A stretch of 64,000 nucleotides of DNA, taken from assembly GCF_020026915.1 (NCBI RefSeq), contig NZ_JAINUY010000003.1, positions 372,001 through 436,000 on the forward strand, read 5' to 3'. Below the pieces are notes generated by a model, which worked only from the letters and a program-made list of their open reading frames with translations, did not search any database and was not told the DNA's origin. The DNA comes from Flavobacterium potami. Lineage in GTDB: Bacteria; Bacteroidota; Bacteroidia; Flavobacteriales; Flavobacteriaceae. A program made the translations under genes and the position numbers. Shown here piece after piece: positions 9,205 to 18,636 of this stretch; position 1 is the first letter of the stretch, and each line of letters opens with the position of its first letter.

Positions 9205-12200
9205 CTAATTCTGCAAAATCAGATTTTGAGTGACACCATCCAAACAGTCAACCTTTATCAAGTATATTCCAGACGTTGCACCCGTAATATTGAATTCGAA
9301 ATTTTGGACTTCTTCCGAGAAAACTATATTTCGCTTTTGTAAAACCGCACCATTCAGATTAAAAATATAAACAGTCGCTTTTGCTGATTTTGGACGTTTA
9401 ATTTGAATTGAAAACAAGCCTGAAGTTGGATTGGGATAAACAACCATTTCATTTTGAACAATTGAAACTTCATTGCCAACTAAAGATACTGGTTTATTAC
9501 TTAGGGAGTTTTTTTGTAATATTATACTATTTTGATCCACCTTTTGTACTGTTAAGAGTTCCGTTGCAAGGTTAACTGTAATGTTATAAACACCTGCTTC
9601 CGCAATATTCCACTTTGTATCAGTCCCGTCAACACGGTATCGCGCAGCAGTAAGAAAGTCAGCATTAACAGCGTCAGAATACAGCCAGTTCCCATCCTCC
9701 CAATTATTGGAAATAAAATCTGTTCCCAATTTTGCATGAATTTTGATCTCACCTGCGTTTAATGCACCTGTAAAAGTCCATATATTCGAGTCTGGTGCCG
9801 TTCTGGCCAAGTCAGTAGTAATATCACCTTCAGGTCTGATCCAAGTCCCTGATGGGGAACCGGGACCAACTAAAGTAAGATGATCATAATCCAACCTCTT
9901 CACTGATAAGCGTCCCTTTGTCAGATCGACTGTAATTTTATACAGTCCGGCTTGCGCAACATTCCATTTATAATCGTTGCTGCTGTCAATTATGTACTCT
10001 GCAGCAGTTCTGAAATCAGCATTATTGCTTTTCGCCTGAAGCCAAGAACCGTCAAGCCAGTTGTCGGCTATAAAATCCGATCCGATTTTTGCATGAATTT
10101 TAACCTGGCCTACCTTCAACATCCCTGTAAAAGTCCAGATGTTCGAATTAGGACACGTTTGTATAAAGTCGGTGTTTATATCTCCTTCTGGTTTGTTCCA
10201 GCTTCCAATTGGAGATCCGGGTCCTGATAAAGTCATATAATCAAAATATCTTCTCTGTACGGCTATCTTGTTTGCATTAAGATCAACAGTTACTATATAG
10301 TACCCAGATTCTTCAATATTCCATTTAAAATCATTGCTGTCATCAATAAGGTATTCTGTCTGAGTTAGAAAATCGGCATTTGCCGATTTTGCCTGAAGCC
10401 AGGATCCGTCAAGCCAGTTGCCTGCAATAAAATCAGATCCTAATTTTACATGGATCTTAATCTCTCCAGCATTTAAATTCCCCTTAAAAAGCCAGATGTT
10501 TGAATTTGGGGCAGTTTCTGCAAAATCTGTGCTTGAATCTCCTTCGGGCGTGGCCCAATTTCCAATAGAGGATCCCGGGCCTACAAGGGTCATGTAATCA
10601 TAGTCTATTTTTTTTACATCTAAGCTCTTCTCACGCAAATTTACTTTTATATTATAAAGCCCCGCAGCCGCAACATTCCATTTATTGTCGGCGCCTCCTA
10701 CCACATATTCATTGGCGGTCAGAAAATTTGCATTACTGTTTTTTGCTTGTAGCCATGAACCGCTAGTCCAGCTGCCTGAAGCAAAACCGCCTGCTTTCGC
10801 ATGGATTTTAATCTCCCCCAAGTTTAAATATCCTGTAAATGTCCAAACGTCAGAGCCAAAGGCACTTTCTTTAAAATCGGTTGCACCAGTACCTTCGGGT
10901 TTCGTCCAACTGCCTGTTGGTGATGCTGGACCGACTAAAGTGAGGTGATCGAAAATAGGTTCTAAAGTCCATAACTGCGAACTATCGCCGGTGCTGCTTG
11001 ATTGTACTACAATTCCCCTTGCTGCATCCATTTCAAGAGCTTTGGTACTATTGGAGTTTATGATTTTATAATAACCGTTTCCATCAGGAACCATATCCCA
11101 TTTCTGGCTGTTTAATCCTAAATACTGCCATGTGTGAATTTTTGCACCGTTATTAACAGACTGTTCAACAACATCAAAAGATTTTTTATCGGACAATGAT
11201 GTAATGCTGTACTCCTTATTTTTTTCAAAGGTAAAAAGCCATTTTTGATCAGATTTATCCCAATCAAGAGTATTTGTCGTTAGTGAATCTCTTAAGGTAT
11301 TGTAAGCTATTGTTTTACCATTCGCTTTTGATTTAATAAAATAATTGTTTCCTGATAAAATATCTGGCTGAGGATTTATTGGTACAACTTTCAAAATCAC
11401 GCAGCCGTGTGCAGGCACGTTTACACTATAGGAAGACATGCTTCCTAAATTCGTATGAGTCCAAAGATCCCTTACCGATGCATTGCCTGAAAACCCCAGA
11501 GAAGAATTGAAATCCAAACTGCGGTTCTTAGCTACGTTCTCTCTATTAAAAAAACCAATAATCCAATCTCCGTTAGACATTTGTCCAGCCCAAACCTGAC
11601 TCGATTCATTTGTTGGGTCGTTCGTAAATAATGGTTTCCCAACAAAGCCATCTTTATTTAAAGCTAACATTTCTTCATTTTGATAATAAGAAATATCTTG
11701 TCCTATCGAATTATACTGATCCGATATAGATAAAGGGCCTCCAGCCATTAAATGTAACGAGATTACCGTTTTTTTTTCATTGTCATTGGCCATTGAATTT
11801 AATCTAATGAAATCTCCATCCAGAATTAATTTCTTTCGTCCCGAGATAAATGACCAATAGGTGTATCCATCAAAAGTATTATAATATTGAGACCACCAGC
11901 TATGACGGATGCCCCGATCTAAATTATTAAATCTGTTCCACCCTCCATCTCCAAGATCTTCGTTAATTCGAATCATGTGTCCGTATTTATTCTCAGAAAC
12001 AGCATTATCCTGTAATTCTGGCATCACCAGACTCAGAAAAATTTTATTTTCATCGCATGCTTCGCGAATCCATCTTAATGCTTTTTCATAATCTTGGGTT
12101 GATCTTGCCGGACCGTACGTGGAGTCTCCTTTATCGGCTCCCGTTTGGAACCAGGCTAAAAAATCAATCCTTAAATAACTGACACCCATATCGGCATAAT

Positions 12201-12723
12201 ATTGTACATAACCTTTAATGTACTGTTCAGCCCCAGGATTATTAACCTGAACCCAGTTAAATATTTTTTCCTGACCTTCAATTGGGTTCAGAAGCGTTGA
12301 TAAGGGAATATTTGTACCTTTAATTTTAACTCCCGCATCAGCTGCCTTTTTATTTATCCACAAAGGGTTATTATACATGCCTAATGTCATTCCACGGGCT
12401 TTTAAATAATCTGCCCAATATTTATAGTCATGTATCCAATTCGAGGAATGTGTTGTTCTGTAACCATCTTGGTTATAGTTTGAGTCATCTCCCCATCCAT
12501 CTATACAAATCATATTGTATCCATATGACTTAAGATTTTCATTCATCCAATCAATATTTTTTTTCCATTCATCTTCAGGGATATAATCGTTTTTAGTAAG
12601 ATTATATTCATACGGATTCCAATACAAGGGAGCCTTATATGGATTGATTTGCGAAAATCCTTTTTCTACAGACAGTAGCAAGGATAAAATTAGCAATAAA
12701 ATTAAAACAAGTGTTTTCTTCAT
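9205..12723 (-). CDS. T9SS-secreted GH27-like glycosidase (isomaltodextranase-like) with ricin-type and four CBM-like modules
   Basis: 1172 aa. A signal peptide (1-25) precedes a (beta/alpha)8 catalytic region of GH27/clan-D type (~30-450). VSYLRIDFLAWF places the candidate nucleophile at Asp187, and RINEDLGDGGW offers the candidate acid/base near Asp256. A ricin/CBM13-like lectin domain (~455-590) follows, then four tandem ~119-residue modules starting near 592, 709, 828 and 947 (patterns DHLTLVGPASPTGSW, DYMTLVGPGSSIGNW). A type IX secretion sorting domain (VVYPNPTSGLFSIQI to the C-terminus) ends the protein. The modules resemble those of the SusE-like protein in this locus. It probably cleaves an alpha-glucan outside the cell. 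GH27 also contains alpha-galactosidases, so the bond specificity is inferred. Confidence 0.82.
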   Translation of the reverse strand: MKKTLVLILLLILSLLLSVEKGFSQINPYKAPLYWNPYEYNLTKNDYIPEDEWKKNIDWMNENLKSYGYNMICIDGWGDDSNYNQDGYRTTHSSNWIHDYKYWADYLKARGMTLGMYNNPLWINKKAADAGVKIKGTNIPLSTLLNPIEGQEKIFNWVQVNNPGAEQYIKGYVQYYADMGVSYLRIDFLAWFQTGADKGDSTYGPARSTQDYEKALRWIREACDENKIFLSLVMPELQDNAVSENKYGHMIRINEDLGDGGWNRFNNLDRGIRHSWWSQYYNTFDGYTYWSFISGRKKLILDGDFIRLNSMANDNEKKTVISLHLMAGGPLSISDQYNSIGQDISYYQNEEMLALNKDGFVGKPLFTNDPTNESSQVWAGQMSNGDWIIGFFNRENVAKNRSLDFNSSLGFSGNASVRDLWTHTNLGSMSSYSVNVPAHGCVILKVVPINPQPDILSGNNYFIKSKANGKTIAYNTLRDSLTTNTLDWDKSDQKWLFTFEKNKEYSITSLSDKKSFDVVEQSVNNGAKIHTWQYLGLNSQKWDMVPDGNGYYKIINSNSTKALEMDAARGIVVQSSSTGDSSQLWTLEPIFDHLTLVGPASPTGSWTKPEGTGATDFKESAFGSDVWTFTGYLNLGEIKIHAKAGGFASGSWTSGSWLQAKNSNANFLTANEYVVGGADNKWNVAAAGLYNIKVNLREKSLDVKKIDYDYMTLVGPGSSIGNWATPEGDSSTDFAETAPNSNIWLFKGNLNAGEIKIHVKLGSDFIAGNWLDGSWLQAKSANADFLTQTEYLIDDSNDFKWNIEESGYYIVTVDLNANKIAVQRRYFDYMTLSGPGSPIGSWNKPEGDINTDFIQTCPNSNIWTFTGMLKVGQVKIHAKIGSDFIADNWLDGSWLQAKSNNADFRTAAEYIIDSSNDYKWNVAQAGLYKITVDLTKGRLSVKRLDYDHLTLVGPGSPSGTWIRPEGDITTDLARTAPDSNIWTFTGALNAGEIKIHAKLGTDFISNNWEDGNWLYSDAVNADFLTAARYRVDGTDTKWNIAEAGVYNITVNLATELLTVQKVDQNSIILQKNSLSNKPVSLVGNEVSIVQNEMVVYPNPTSGLFSIQIKRPKSAKATVYIFNLNGAVLQKRNIVFSEEVQNFEFNITGATSGIYLIKVDCLDGVTQNLILQN
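9529..10950 (-). repeat. Four tandem ~357-bp coding repeats in the glycosidase gene
   Basis: Module starts lie at 10950, 10599, 10242 and 9885, giving periods of 351, 357 and 357 bp. Each encodes one CBM-like module with a conserved WxFxGxLxxGxIKIHAK core and a closing W-N-x-x-x-x-G-x-Y segment. Modules 2-4 are closest to each other, which suggests internal duplication. Confidence 0.85.
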
Positions 12724-13479
12724 TTTGGTTGGTTTAGAGGTTAGTAAGCAGTTTTAAACAAGAACATTTCAGAATATATTCCCTAAAATTTATGAGAAAA
12801 TATTCCTGCTGTTTTTTGTGGTTAGTAAAGTGAGACAATTTAGTGCACATCTACCTCTCCTATTATCAAGTAACATACTGTTATTCAACAATAAAGAAAG
12901 TAACAGAAATACAGTTCTCTTAATTGTATATACAAAAGAATCAAAAAATAAATGAGGGAGTACAGAGTTTTAAAAACGTATAGAAAATACATCAACAAAT
13001 AAATCTTAAAACATTATATACCAATCAGTTAAAAGAAAAATATGCTCATATATATATAGAAATATTTCTATTGAAGTTATCCGTAGTAATAGGTTCCAAA
13101 TGACATTTATTGCCTGCTAAAACCAAATATAAAATTATTCTTGCCATCAATCAGCCACATAATTTAGCGGCAATGAGTAAATAGAAAATATAAAAAAAAA
13201 TTATGTATGGTGAAATAATAGATCATCACGAATTGGATTTGATATTTTAACGATTATCGTCAAATTTTGACCTGAATAATTATAGAATTATATTTTAAAT
13301 TTACTTTAAACAAAACCTAATTTCTTGTATAAAATTTGAAATTCAATTTTTTCAAAAATTAGCTAGAATTGGTTCTTTTCATACATTATAAATTTTCACC
13401 TTTTAACATTTAACCTCTATGATACATACAAACCGCTTCTCAATAAAAACCAAGAATAATTATCTTACAAATTCACTTG
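12724..13479. other. Long AT-rich intergenic region upstream of the glycosidase gene
   Basis: No open frame with family-like features is seen. It contains two GGTTAGTAA leader elements (12739-12747, 12820-12829) and the motif shared with the susC upstream region (12973-12987). The remainder (13000-13479) is very AT-rich and marks the boundary between the sugar locus and the defence island. Confidence 0.6.
12973..12987 (-). promoter_or_regulatory. 15-bp motif shared by the susC and glycosidase upstream regions (site 2)
   Basis: This is identical to the 15-mer at 6053-6067 (minus strand TTTTCTATACGTTTT). GGTATATA lies about 42 bp further upstream here, against about 45 bp at site 1. It is probably a regulator site or distal promoter of the glycosidase gene; see the susC copy. 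Confidence 0.5.
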
Positions 13480-13484
13480 AAAAT

Positions 13485-13571
13485 AGGCCAATTTCTTTAA
13501 ATCATTCATAAAATGGTTTGTAAATTGTTCAGTAAGGTCACTTAAGGAGACAACTAGTCAATAGTTGTCTC
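13485..13571 (+). repeat. Dispersed intergenic repeat, copy R0 (short, divergent), with terminator
   Basis: The plus strand carries GGCCAATTTCTTTAAATCATT, matching the core of the other copies. ATCATT and AATGGT (13501-13506, 13512-13517) can pair with one wobble, as the equivalent segments do elsewhere. A perfect terminator stem, GAGACAACTA/TAGTTGTCTC (13547-13556, 13562-13571), followed by a T-run ends the unit. Confidence 0.55.
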
Positions 13572-13925
13572 TTTTTTTATACCCTAATGTGTAGATTTTT
13601 CAAGCCTTCACAGCCTAATATTTGTGGTTCGATTTTTTTCACAAGAAATTCTTAGGCTGTTTGAAATAAACAGTCTTAAAGTGGTGTTATTAGAGATTTA
13701 ATCGAAGCTGAACGATGGTTCGAAATCCCGCTAAGGATGTAGGATTTTTTTCTCTTTTGGTTTATCGTAATTTTTTGATACTAAATACAGTAATTCCAAA
13801 ATAATTTTAGCTTCCTTCTCATCTACCTGAATGCCATTTTGGGAAAGAATAATAACGGCTTCCTCTACTGAAACATTCTTCTCAATGAAATTCATTTTTC
13901 CTATTGTTTTTTCAGTTTCTGTTTG
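13538..13925. repeat. Direct repeat A of the recombinase-tail segment (partner at 22858-23243)
   Basis: About 388 bp closely match 22858-23243 with only scattered substitutions. The copy starts at the shared terminator hairpin and runs through the small gene into what was the 3' end of a serine recombinase gene. Here the recombinase frame is interrupted and the rest of the gene is absent, so this copy is a remnant left by deletion or excision of an earlier element. The partner still adjoins a full recombinase gene. Confidence 0.85.
13731..13895 (-). CDS. Small recombinase-associated protein (54 aa), orphan copy
   Basis: Start chosen at 13895 (MNFIEKNVSVEEAVIIL) because this is the start conserved with the copy at 23050-23214. 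The longer frame to 13940 runs into degenerate recombinase sequence. The helical, charged 54-aa protein (ending in DKPKEKKILHP) is 48-50 residues identical to the second copy. Such small proteins are often encoded at the end of large serine recombinase genes in this phylum; the function is unknown. Here the recombinase itself is missing, so the gene may no longer be translated. Confidence 0.6.
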   Translation of the reverse strand: MNFIEKNVSVEEAVIILSQNGIQVDEKEAKIILELLYLVSKNYDKPKEKKILHP

Positions 13926-13978
13926 TTCTCGTCTGTACAATCTTTAAACAATTACGATAAAAAGAAATAACTAAAAAA

Positions 13979-14429
13979 ACATTTTCATTCCTTCATGTGA
14001 TTAAACAAATCCTAGTTTTTCATAAAATTTTATTGCTTCCGGTCTTCTTTTATCACTGCTAAGCTGCAAAAGATGAGCTCCCCGTTCTTTTGCCCTGTTA
14101 ATTGCCCATTGAAAGAATAAGGCTCCATATCCTTTTCCACGATCAATTTCCCTTATACGGACAGCTTCTATCTGAGCCCTAATTCCTCCTTGGTAGGTTA
14201 AGTACTGAATAAAACTTAACTGTAATGTGCCAATTACTTCCTTATTCTCATTCTCAACAACAATTAACTCTTGTGAGGAATCACTAGTTATTTTCATAAA
14301 TGCACTAACATAAGCTTCTGGAAGGGGTTCTTTGAAATTTTCTCTAGTCGCTCCCAATTTATCTTCTGCAAGAAGCTTAACTATATCGACAAGATGCCTC
14401 ATCTCTGCAATATTAAACTGTAAATTCAT
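13979..14429 (-). pseudogene. GNAT family N-acetyltransferase with premature stop near the C-terminus
   Basis: 142 residues are encoded from the ATG at 14429 to a TAA at 14001-14003. The acetyl-CoA binding motif is present (RGKGYGALFFQWA), as is the C-terminal FYEKLGF segment. Directly after the TAA the same frame continues as SHEGMKMFF and then TAG. This matches the usual end of this GNAT subfamily (GFVASHEGMK), so the last ~10 residues have been cut off by a nonsense change. The core fold could survive, and the truncated protein may still be active. Substrate unknown. It sits alone between two repeat elements. Confidence 0.7.
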
Positions 14430-14559
14430 TTTATTTAAATTATATGTATTCGTGAATTATTGCGAACAAACAAAGCTAAAAAAAAGCTTTCATTAATTTA
14501 ACTTTTCAATTCTTGTTATAAAACTTCTTATTTACTCAATCATCAATTCGGAAATAAAC

Positions 14560-14751
14560 TAATTGAGTTTTTATAATCTTTACATCAATCCTACTCAGTA
14601 CATCTAAACCAAAATTATAAAGCCAATGGAAGACAGACACTAAATGTAGTAAGCCAATTTCTTCAAATCATCCAAAAATGATGTTGTAATTTGTCCTGTC
14701 CCCGTCACTCAGCCAGATGGCGCCAATTGAAGACAATTGGCGCCATTTTTT
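14560..14751 (+). repeat. Dispersed intergenic repeat, copy R1, ending in a strong terminator
   Basis: This shares long stretches with 22714-22891 and 39568-39761: TTGAGTTTTTATAAT, TCTAAACCAAAATTATA, AATGGAAGACAGACA and GCCAATTTCTTCAAATC. A small hairpin (ATCAT 14667-14671, ATGAT 14678-14682) is followed by a perfect terminator, GGCGCCAATTG / CAATTGGCGCC (14719-14729, 14734-14744), with AAGA loop and T-run. It may be a plus-strand small RNA gene or a recombination site. The reverse strand could alternatively encode a short conserved tail (TSFLDDLKKLAYYI). Confidence 0.7.
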
Positions 14752-14930
14752 AATATACCCCTATAATAAATGAGTTTTACTAGTTTTTGATGTATTTATC
14801 TTTTTTTCAATCATATTGAAATAAAGTGGAAAATAACCTTTGTTATTTATTAATTAGTTTTAGAATTAAAAGACGACAAAAGGAAAATATAGCTCCAGAT
14901 GCAACAGAGCCTAAATTCTTTTTAAATCAT

Positions 14931-17435
14931 TTATATCTTGACAAGATTCTCCAGGGTTATTCTTGTTGCAATAGGGGTATAAATATCCTGTGTATTTTCA
15001 GGGGTCTCAATCGAGACTATTAGGGAATATCTAATAGTGCTGTTATACTTTGCCTGTCGTTTGAGTTGTTTCCACCAGCCTGAAGCTTGAGGATAGATAG
15101 CCAGCTTGTTGCAAGAAGCTATTTCCGCAGCAGTTCCGGTCCAATAATTACTGTGTATTGATCCCTTGAAAACATTATCTGCCCCTAGCGCCCATCTTTC
15201 ACTGCCTTTTTCTTTTTCCATAGTTGCAGAGTCAAGTGATTCCTTAGGATCCATACCTAGCTCAGTTTTAAGAGTATCTTGATTGATTTTGTTGGTACGC
15301 AGCTTAAAATTGTCAAAGTCCTCCCCTGGATTAATGAGTACAAAACGAAGCGCAGTTGACTGATAGGAGTATTTTGTCGAATAACCTTTATCCCCCGGAT
15401 TGGGTTCAATAAAATAAGAAAGAGTTATTCTAAGTGTTGTGGCGGCGTCCCCTAAATTTTCTAGAATTTCTTTTGGCCATGGAAATTCATAATAATGAAT
15501 GTCTTTTGTTTTTATATTACTGCCTGTTTTTTCATAAGGCTGCAGTACTTCTTCAGAAATAAAAGTAAGATAATTGGATTGGCAACTTAATGCTCTTTGC
15601 AAATTAGGTACACCATAGCCATAAATCCTCAACATTTTCAGAGCTTCAGAGCTTTTTTTTCCGGCTTCAAATCCAAACTGGTCATACATGGCCTGGGTCC
15701 ATCGTGCCGAATGGATCAGCAATGCCCTGCAGGTTTCAGGCCACGCATCAGGATAGGAATCCCTTAGTTTTGCCAAAAAATTAGACGCTAGCGCTGTAGC
15801 GGAACTGGTGGCATTAATAGTAGTGAAATTATTGGTTACCGCATTACGTGAGGTGGTTAGCATTTCAAGGTCATCATGCTGGGCAACGTTGGCATTGGCC
15901 AATCCTTCAATATTCCCCCCCTCAAATACGACATCGGGCTTGATGGGCCATGAATTTTCCCATGAAATTGAGGTTCTGCTGAAAGGAGAAAGTTCTGAGT
16001 GGCCCGCCAGAGTTGGCCTGTCAGGAAAAATCTTTTCTGTAAAGGCTCCTATTCCTATAGAGTTCCAAGATTGCGCAGGGCTTTCCACTGCCAGATTCAG
16101 ATTACTTTGGGGATAATTTTTCCAATCCTCCTCTTCCCTTACATTGCCTACACTTACGACAAATATTTTTTTATCCTCAGGGTCATCTCCAAAAATAATA
16201 TTATCAAGAACCGCTGACCATGTGGAAGGCTTACCAAAATCATTTTGGTACTCACTTGTAACAGCCATGCAATAAATCCTTCTGTAATGAGGATTTACAA
16301 TCTGTACAGTGCTGATGGCATCCGACATTACGAATGGATACTGGTAAAAATGATTCCCGTTAACCGGAAGTATCTTTACGGATTCAATCTGATGGTTGAC
16401 ATAATTCGCATAAGGGTTTTCTAAAAAGGAATTTAGATTGCCATATCCTACTACTCCCGCCATCATTGTACCATGTCCATTATTATCGGTAATTCCCCAG
16501 GAGGCATCAGCAGCATGCCTGTCTTTATCGGCTAAAATGGGTTGCAATAGCTTGTGGCCGTTATTGATACCGCTATCGAGAATTGTTACAAAATTATTAT
16601 CATTTGTAAAATCAGTATTTTGAAGTGCATCTGTTATCCAGTCTTCTCTTGCAACTGTGATCTCATTAAGCCAAAAGCTGTTAGGCTCCTCTGCTTTTCT
16701 TATTTCAGCAATCAGTGGAAATGATTTTATAAGTTCGACTAACTGTATATAATTTGCCCTTACAATAACAATCGTTCTCTGCGGAAAAGTAAAAAACTGG
16801 CCAGTTGATTCGATTCCAAATATCTTATTTACCCTACCTAATGTGGTAAGCATTTTTTCTGGAGACACTTCCTCCGTGTCAAGCCAAAGCTCACACCATA
16901 CTTGTTGATCCCTTGGCAGAAATTCAACAGAACTGCTCCAAAGATTTTCTATTGTAGCTCTTCGTACGCTATCAATAGTATCTATAAGTGCCTGATTTTT
17001 GGGTTTTCCCGTATCCTCTCCCTTATATCTAAAATTTTCTGTAAGATATTCCTCAACCTTTTTAACAAGACCTCCAATCTTATCCTCGGGAATGAAAATT
17101 GTGGCAATTTGCTCATGAGTTTCACTGTCACGCTTCACATTCAAAAGCTTTGCTCCTTTGGAGTCAAGAGATTCCAATTTAAGATTATCATTTGCCGAGC
17201 TCTTGAAAGTAAGATACTCCCCTTCTGCACTTGGCAGTTCTTTTTCTTTTCTATCTGCGCTTTCAAAGATATGCTGATCCCAGATCTCATTTATGGCTGA
17301 GAGAAGATTGTTTCCGTGATTTGCACGATCACGCTCTGGAAGAGCTTTACTTGAATTGCCTTTTTGGGTAGTGGTAAATTTTTGAGATGTAAAGACATCT
17401 TTTACAAACAGGTGTGGTTTATGGTCATCACTCAT
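14931..17435 (-). CDS. iteS: S8 (subtilisin-like) peptidase of an IteAS-type anti-phage pair
   Basis: 834 aa, cytosolic (no signal). Subtilase catalytic residues are visible: Asp287 (TILDSGI), His321 (NNGHGTMMAG), oxyanion Asn431 (VSVGN) and Ser544 (NATSSATALAS, replacing GTSMATP). The ~270 residues before the catalytic domain and ~250 after it are extra, as in large defence-associated subtilases. The gene starts 9 bp after the AAA+ ATPase stop, so the two form an operon. Subtilase/AAA+ pairs are known anti-phage systems, for which I recall the names IteS and IteA. By that model the ATPase gates the protease upon infection. The symbol comes from memory of the naming and should be checked. Confidence 0.82.
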   Translation of the reverse strand: MSDDHKPHLFVKDVFTSQKFTTTQKGNSSKALPERDRANHGNNLLSAINEIWDQHIFESADRKEKELPSAEGEYLTFKSSANDNLKLESLDSKGAKLLNVKRDSETHEQIATIFIPEDKIGGLVKKVEEYLTENFRYKGEDTGKPKNQALIDTIDSVRRATIENLWSSSVEFLPRDQQVWCELWLDTEEVSPEKMLTTLGRVNKIFGIESTGQFFTFPQRTIVIVRANYIQLVELIKSFPLIAEIRKAEEPNSFWLNEITVAREDWITDALQNTDFTNDNNFVTILDSGINNGHKLLQPILADKDRHAADASWGITDNNGHGTMMAGVVGYGNLNSFLENPYANYVNHQIESVKILPVNGNHFYQYPFVMSDAISTVQIVNPHYRRIYCMAVTSEYQNDFGKPSTWSAVLDNIIFGDDPEDKKIFVVSVGNVREEEDWKNYPQSNLNLAVESPAQSWNSIGIGAFTEKIFPDRPTLAGHSELSPFSRTSISWENSWPIKPDVVFEGGNIEGLANANVAQHDDLEMLTTSRNAVTNNFTTINATSSATALASNFLAKLRDSYPDAWPETCRALLIHSARWTQAMYDQFGFEAGKKSSEALKMLRIYGYGVPNLQRALSCQSNYLTFISEEVLQPYEKTGSNIKTKDIHYYEFPWPKEILENLGDAATTLRITLSYFIEPNPGDKGYSTKYSYQSTALRFVLINPGEDFDNFKLRTNKINQDTLKTELGMDPKESLDSATMEKEKGSERWALGADNVFKGSIHSNYWTGTAAEIASCNKLAIYPQASGWWKQLKRQAKYNSTIRYSLIVSIETPENTQDIYTPIATRITLENLVKI

Positions 17436-17444
17436 GGGCAGGAA

Positions 17445-18398
17445 TTAAAGATTGAAATTTATCTTTCTGTCTTTTATCATCTCAATGAGGAGTTTTTGTG
17501 TTACTGTATTTTTGTCGGTAAGGATGATTTCTTTCAGGGCATCATGACAGGCATTGGTTATTTCTGCATGGCTGAGTCCCGAGGCAGCTGCAATAACATT
17601 CTCTAATGAGAAATTGCCAAGGTATTTGCTTAATTTTAATTTAATGAGTTCTTCTATATCATTCTTATCCGGTAAGTTATAGTTGATTATATCATCAAAT
17701 CTTCTAAAAAGTGCAGAATCTAAGATGCGAATATTGTTGGTAGCTCCAAATATAATGCTCTCAGAGGAATCCTGCTCGATGAATTGAAGGAAAGAATTTA
17801 GCACTCTTCGCATTTCTCCAACCTCATTGTCTCTTCCTCTCTCAGCGCCGATGGCATCAAATTCGTCAAAAAGATAAACGCCTCGATTGGAAATCATCAT
17901 ATCAAAAATCTGGCGTAATTTTGATGCAGTTTCGCCCATATACTTAGTCATAAGCTTATCCATCATAATTACATACAGTGGAATTTTTAATTCCCCTGAA
18001 ATTGCAGACGCAGTGGCCGTCTTTCCAGTACCTGGAAGCCCGGACAAAAGTATTTTTCTTCTATTCTGAAGACCAAATTTTTGGATTTTATCACGTTGTT
18101 TGTACTCTTTGATTATTCTTTGCAATTTACCATTGACATCATTGGAAAGTATTAGTTCGCTCAGCTTATTTTCTGGATAGTATACCAGAACTAAGTCACT
18201 CAAATCGGGGTTGATCCTAATTACTTTAAATCCGTCAGTCTTTGATCTGTCAACAAGGGCCTTAATATCTTTTGCAATGGTAAGATGTCCCTGCCTTGCC
18301 TCATGGGCAGCTAACTGCAGAGCAATGGAAGTAAATCTCTCATTGTCATTTTTATAGTGAGATTGTAAAAGTGATTTTATTTGTTCAGCTGTTGCCAT
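17445..18398 (-). CDS. iteA: AAA+ ATPase of the IteAS-type pair
   Basis: 317 aa. A helical N-terminal ~100 residues precede a classical AAA+ module: Walker A GLPGTGKT (120-127), Walker B VYLFDEFD (174-181), sensor-1 region FGATNN and arginine finger FRRFDD, plus a C-terminal helical lid. This is the FtsH/Pex/katanin-like subgroup often seen with a substrate-processing partner. It precedes the subtilase by 9 bp. It should act as an ATP-driven unfoldase or switch for the protease. The divergent promoter region 18399-18636 is shared with the 940-aa gene on the other strand. Confidence 0.85.
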   Translation of the reverse strand: MATAEQIKSLLQSHYKNDNERFTSIALQLAAHEARQGHLTIAKDIKALVDRSKTDGFKVIRINPDLSDLVLVYYPENKLSELILSNDVNGKLQRIIKEYKQRDKIQKFGLQNRRKILLSGLPGTGKTATASAISGELKIPLYVIMMDKLMTKYMGETASKLRQIFDMMISNRGVYLFDEFDAIGAERGRDNEVGEMRRVLNSFLQFIEQDSSESIIFGATNNIRILDSALFRRFDDIINYNLPDKNDIEELIKLKLSKYLGNFSLENVIAAASGLSHAEITNACHDALKEIILTDKNTVTQKLLIEMIKDRKINFNL

Positions 18399-18636
18399 GA
18401 AACAAATGTAATAAAAAATTATACTTTACTGTTACTTATAGCACTATCTTCTTTAAAATTTCAACTAGCCTGAAAAATTCATTAAACTGAATATATTCTA
18501 GCTGTTACCAAAGTCAAACAAAAAAGACTGTATAAGCAGAATTATCTGAAAAATAAGTAATAGTAAGACAAGAAAAAAAAATAAAAATAAAGTATCTTGC
18601 TAGGAAAAAATTGCTTTGCATTACTAATAATAGGTT
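18399..18636. promoter_or_regulatory. Divergent intergenic region between the ATPase/subtilase pair and the two-gene unit
   Basis: 238 bp of AT-rich DNA separate two operons that diverge. It must hold both promoters. TATCTTGC near 18592 is a weak match to the -7 element for the plus-strand operon. No clear inverted repeat was seen. Confidence 0.4.

Noticed and set aside
13000..13480. Search for a retron or reverse-transcriptase-linked RNA in the AT-rich gap
   Set aside because: No reverse transcriptase is encoded anywhere in the window.
13695..13730. GGTTCGAAATCCCG resembling a tRNA T-arm (also at 23036-23050)
   Set aside because: No cloverleaf, anticodon stem or acceptor partner could be found around it; it is part of the duplicated recombinase-tail segment.
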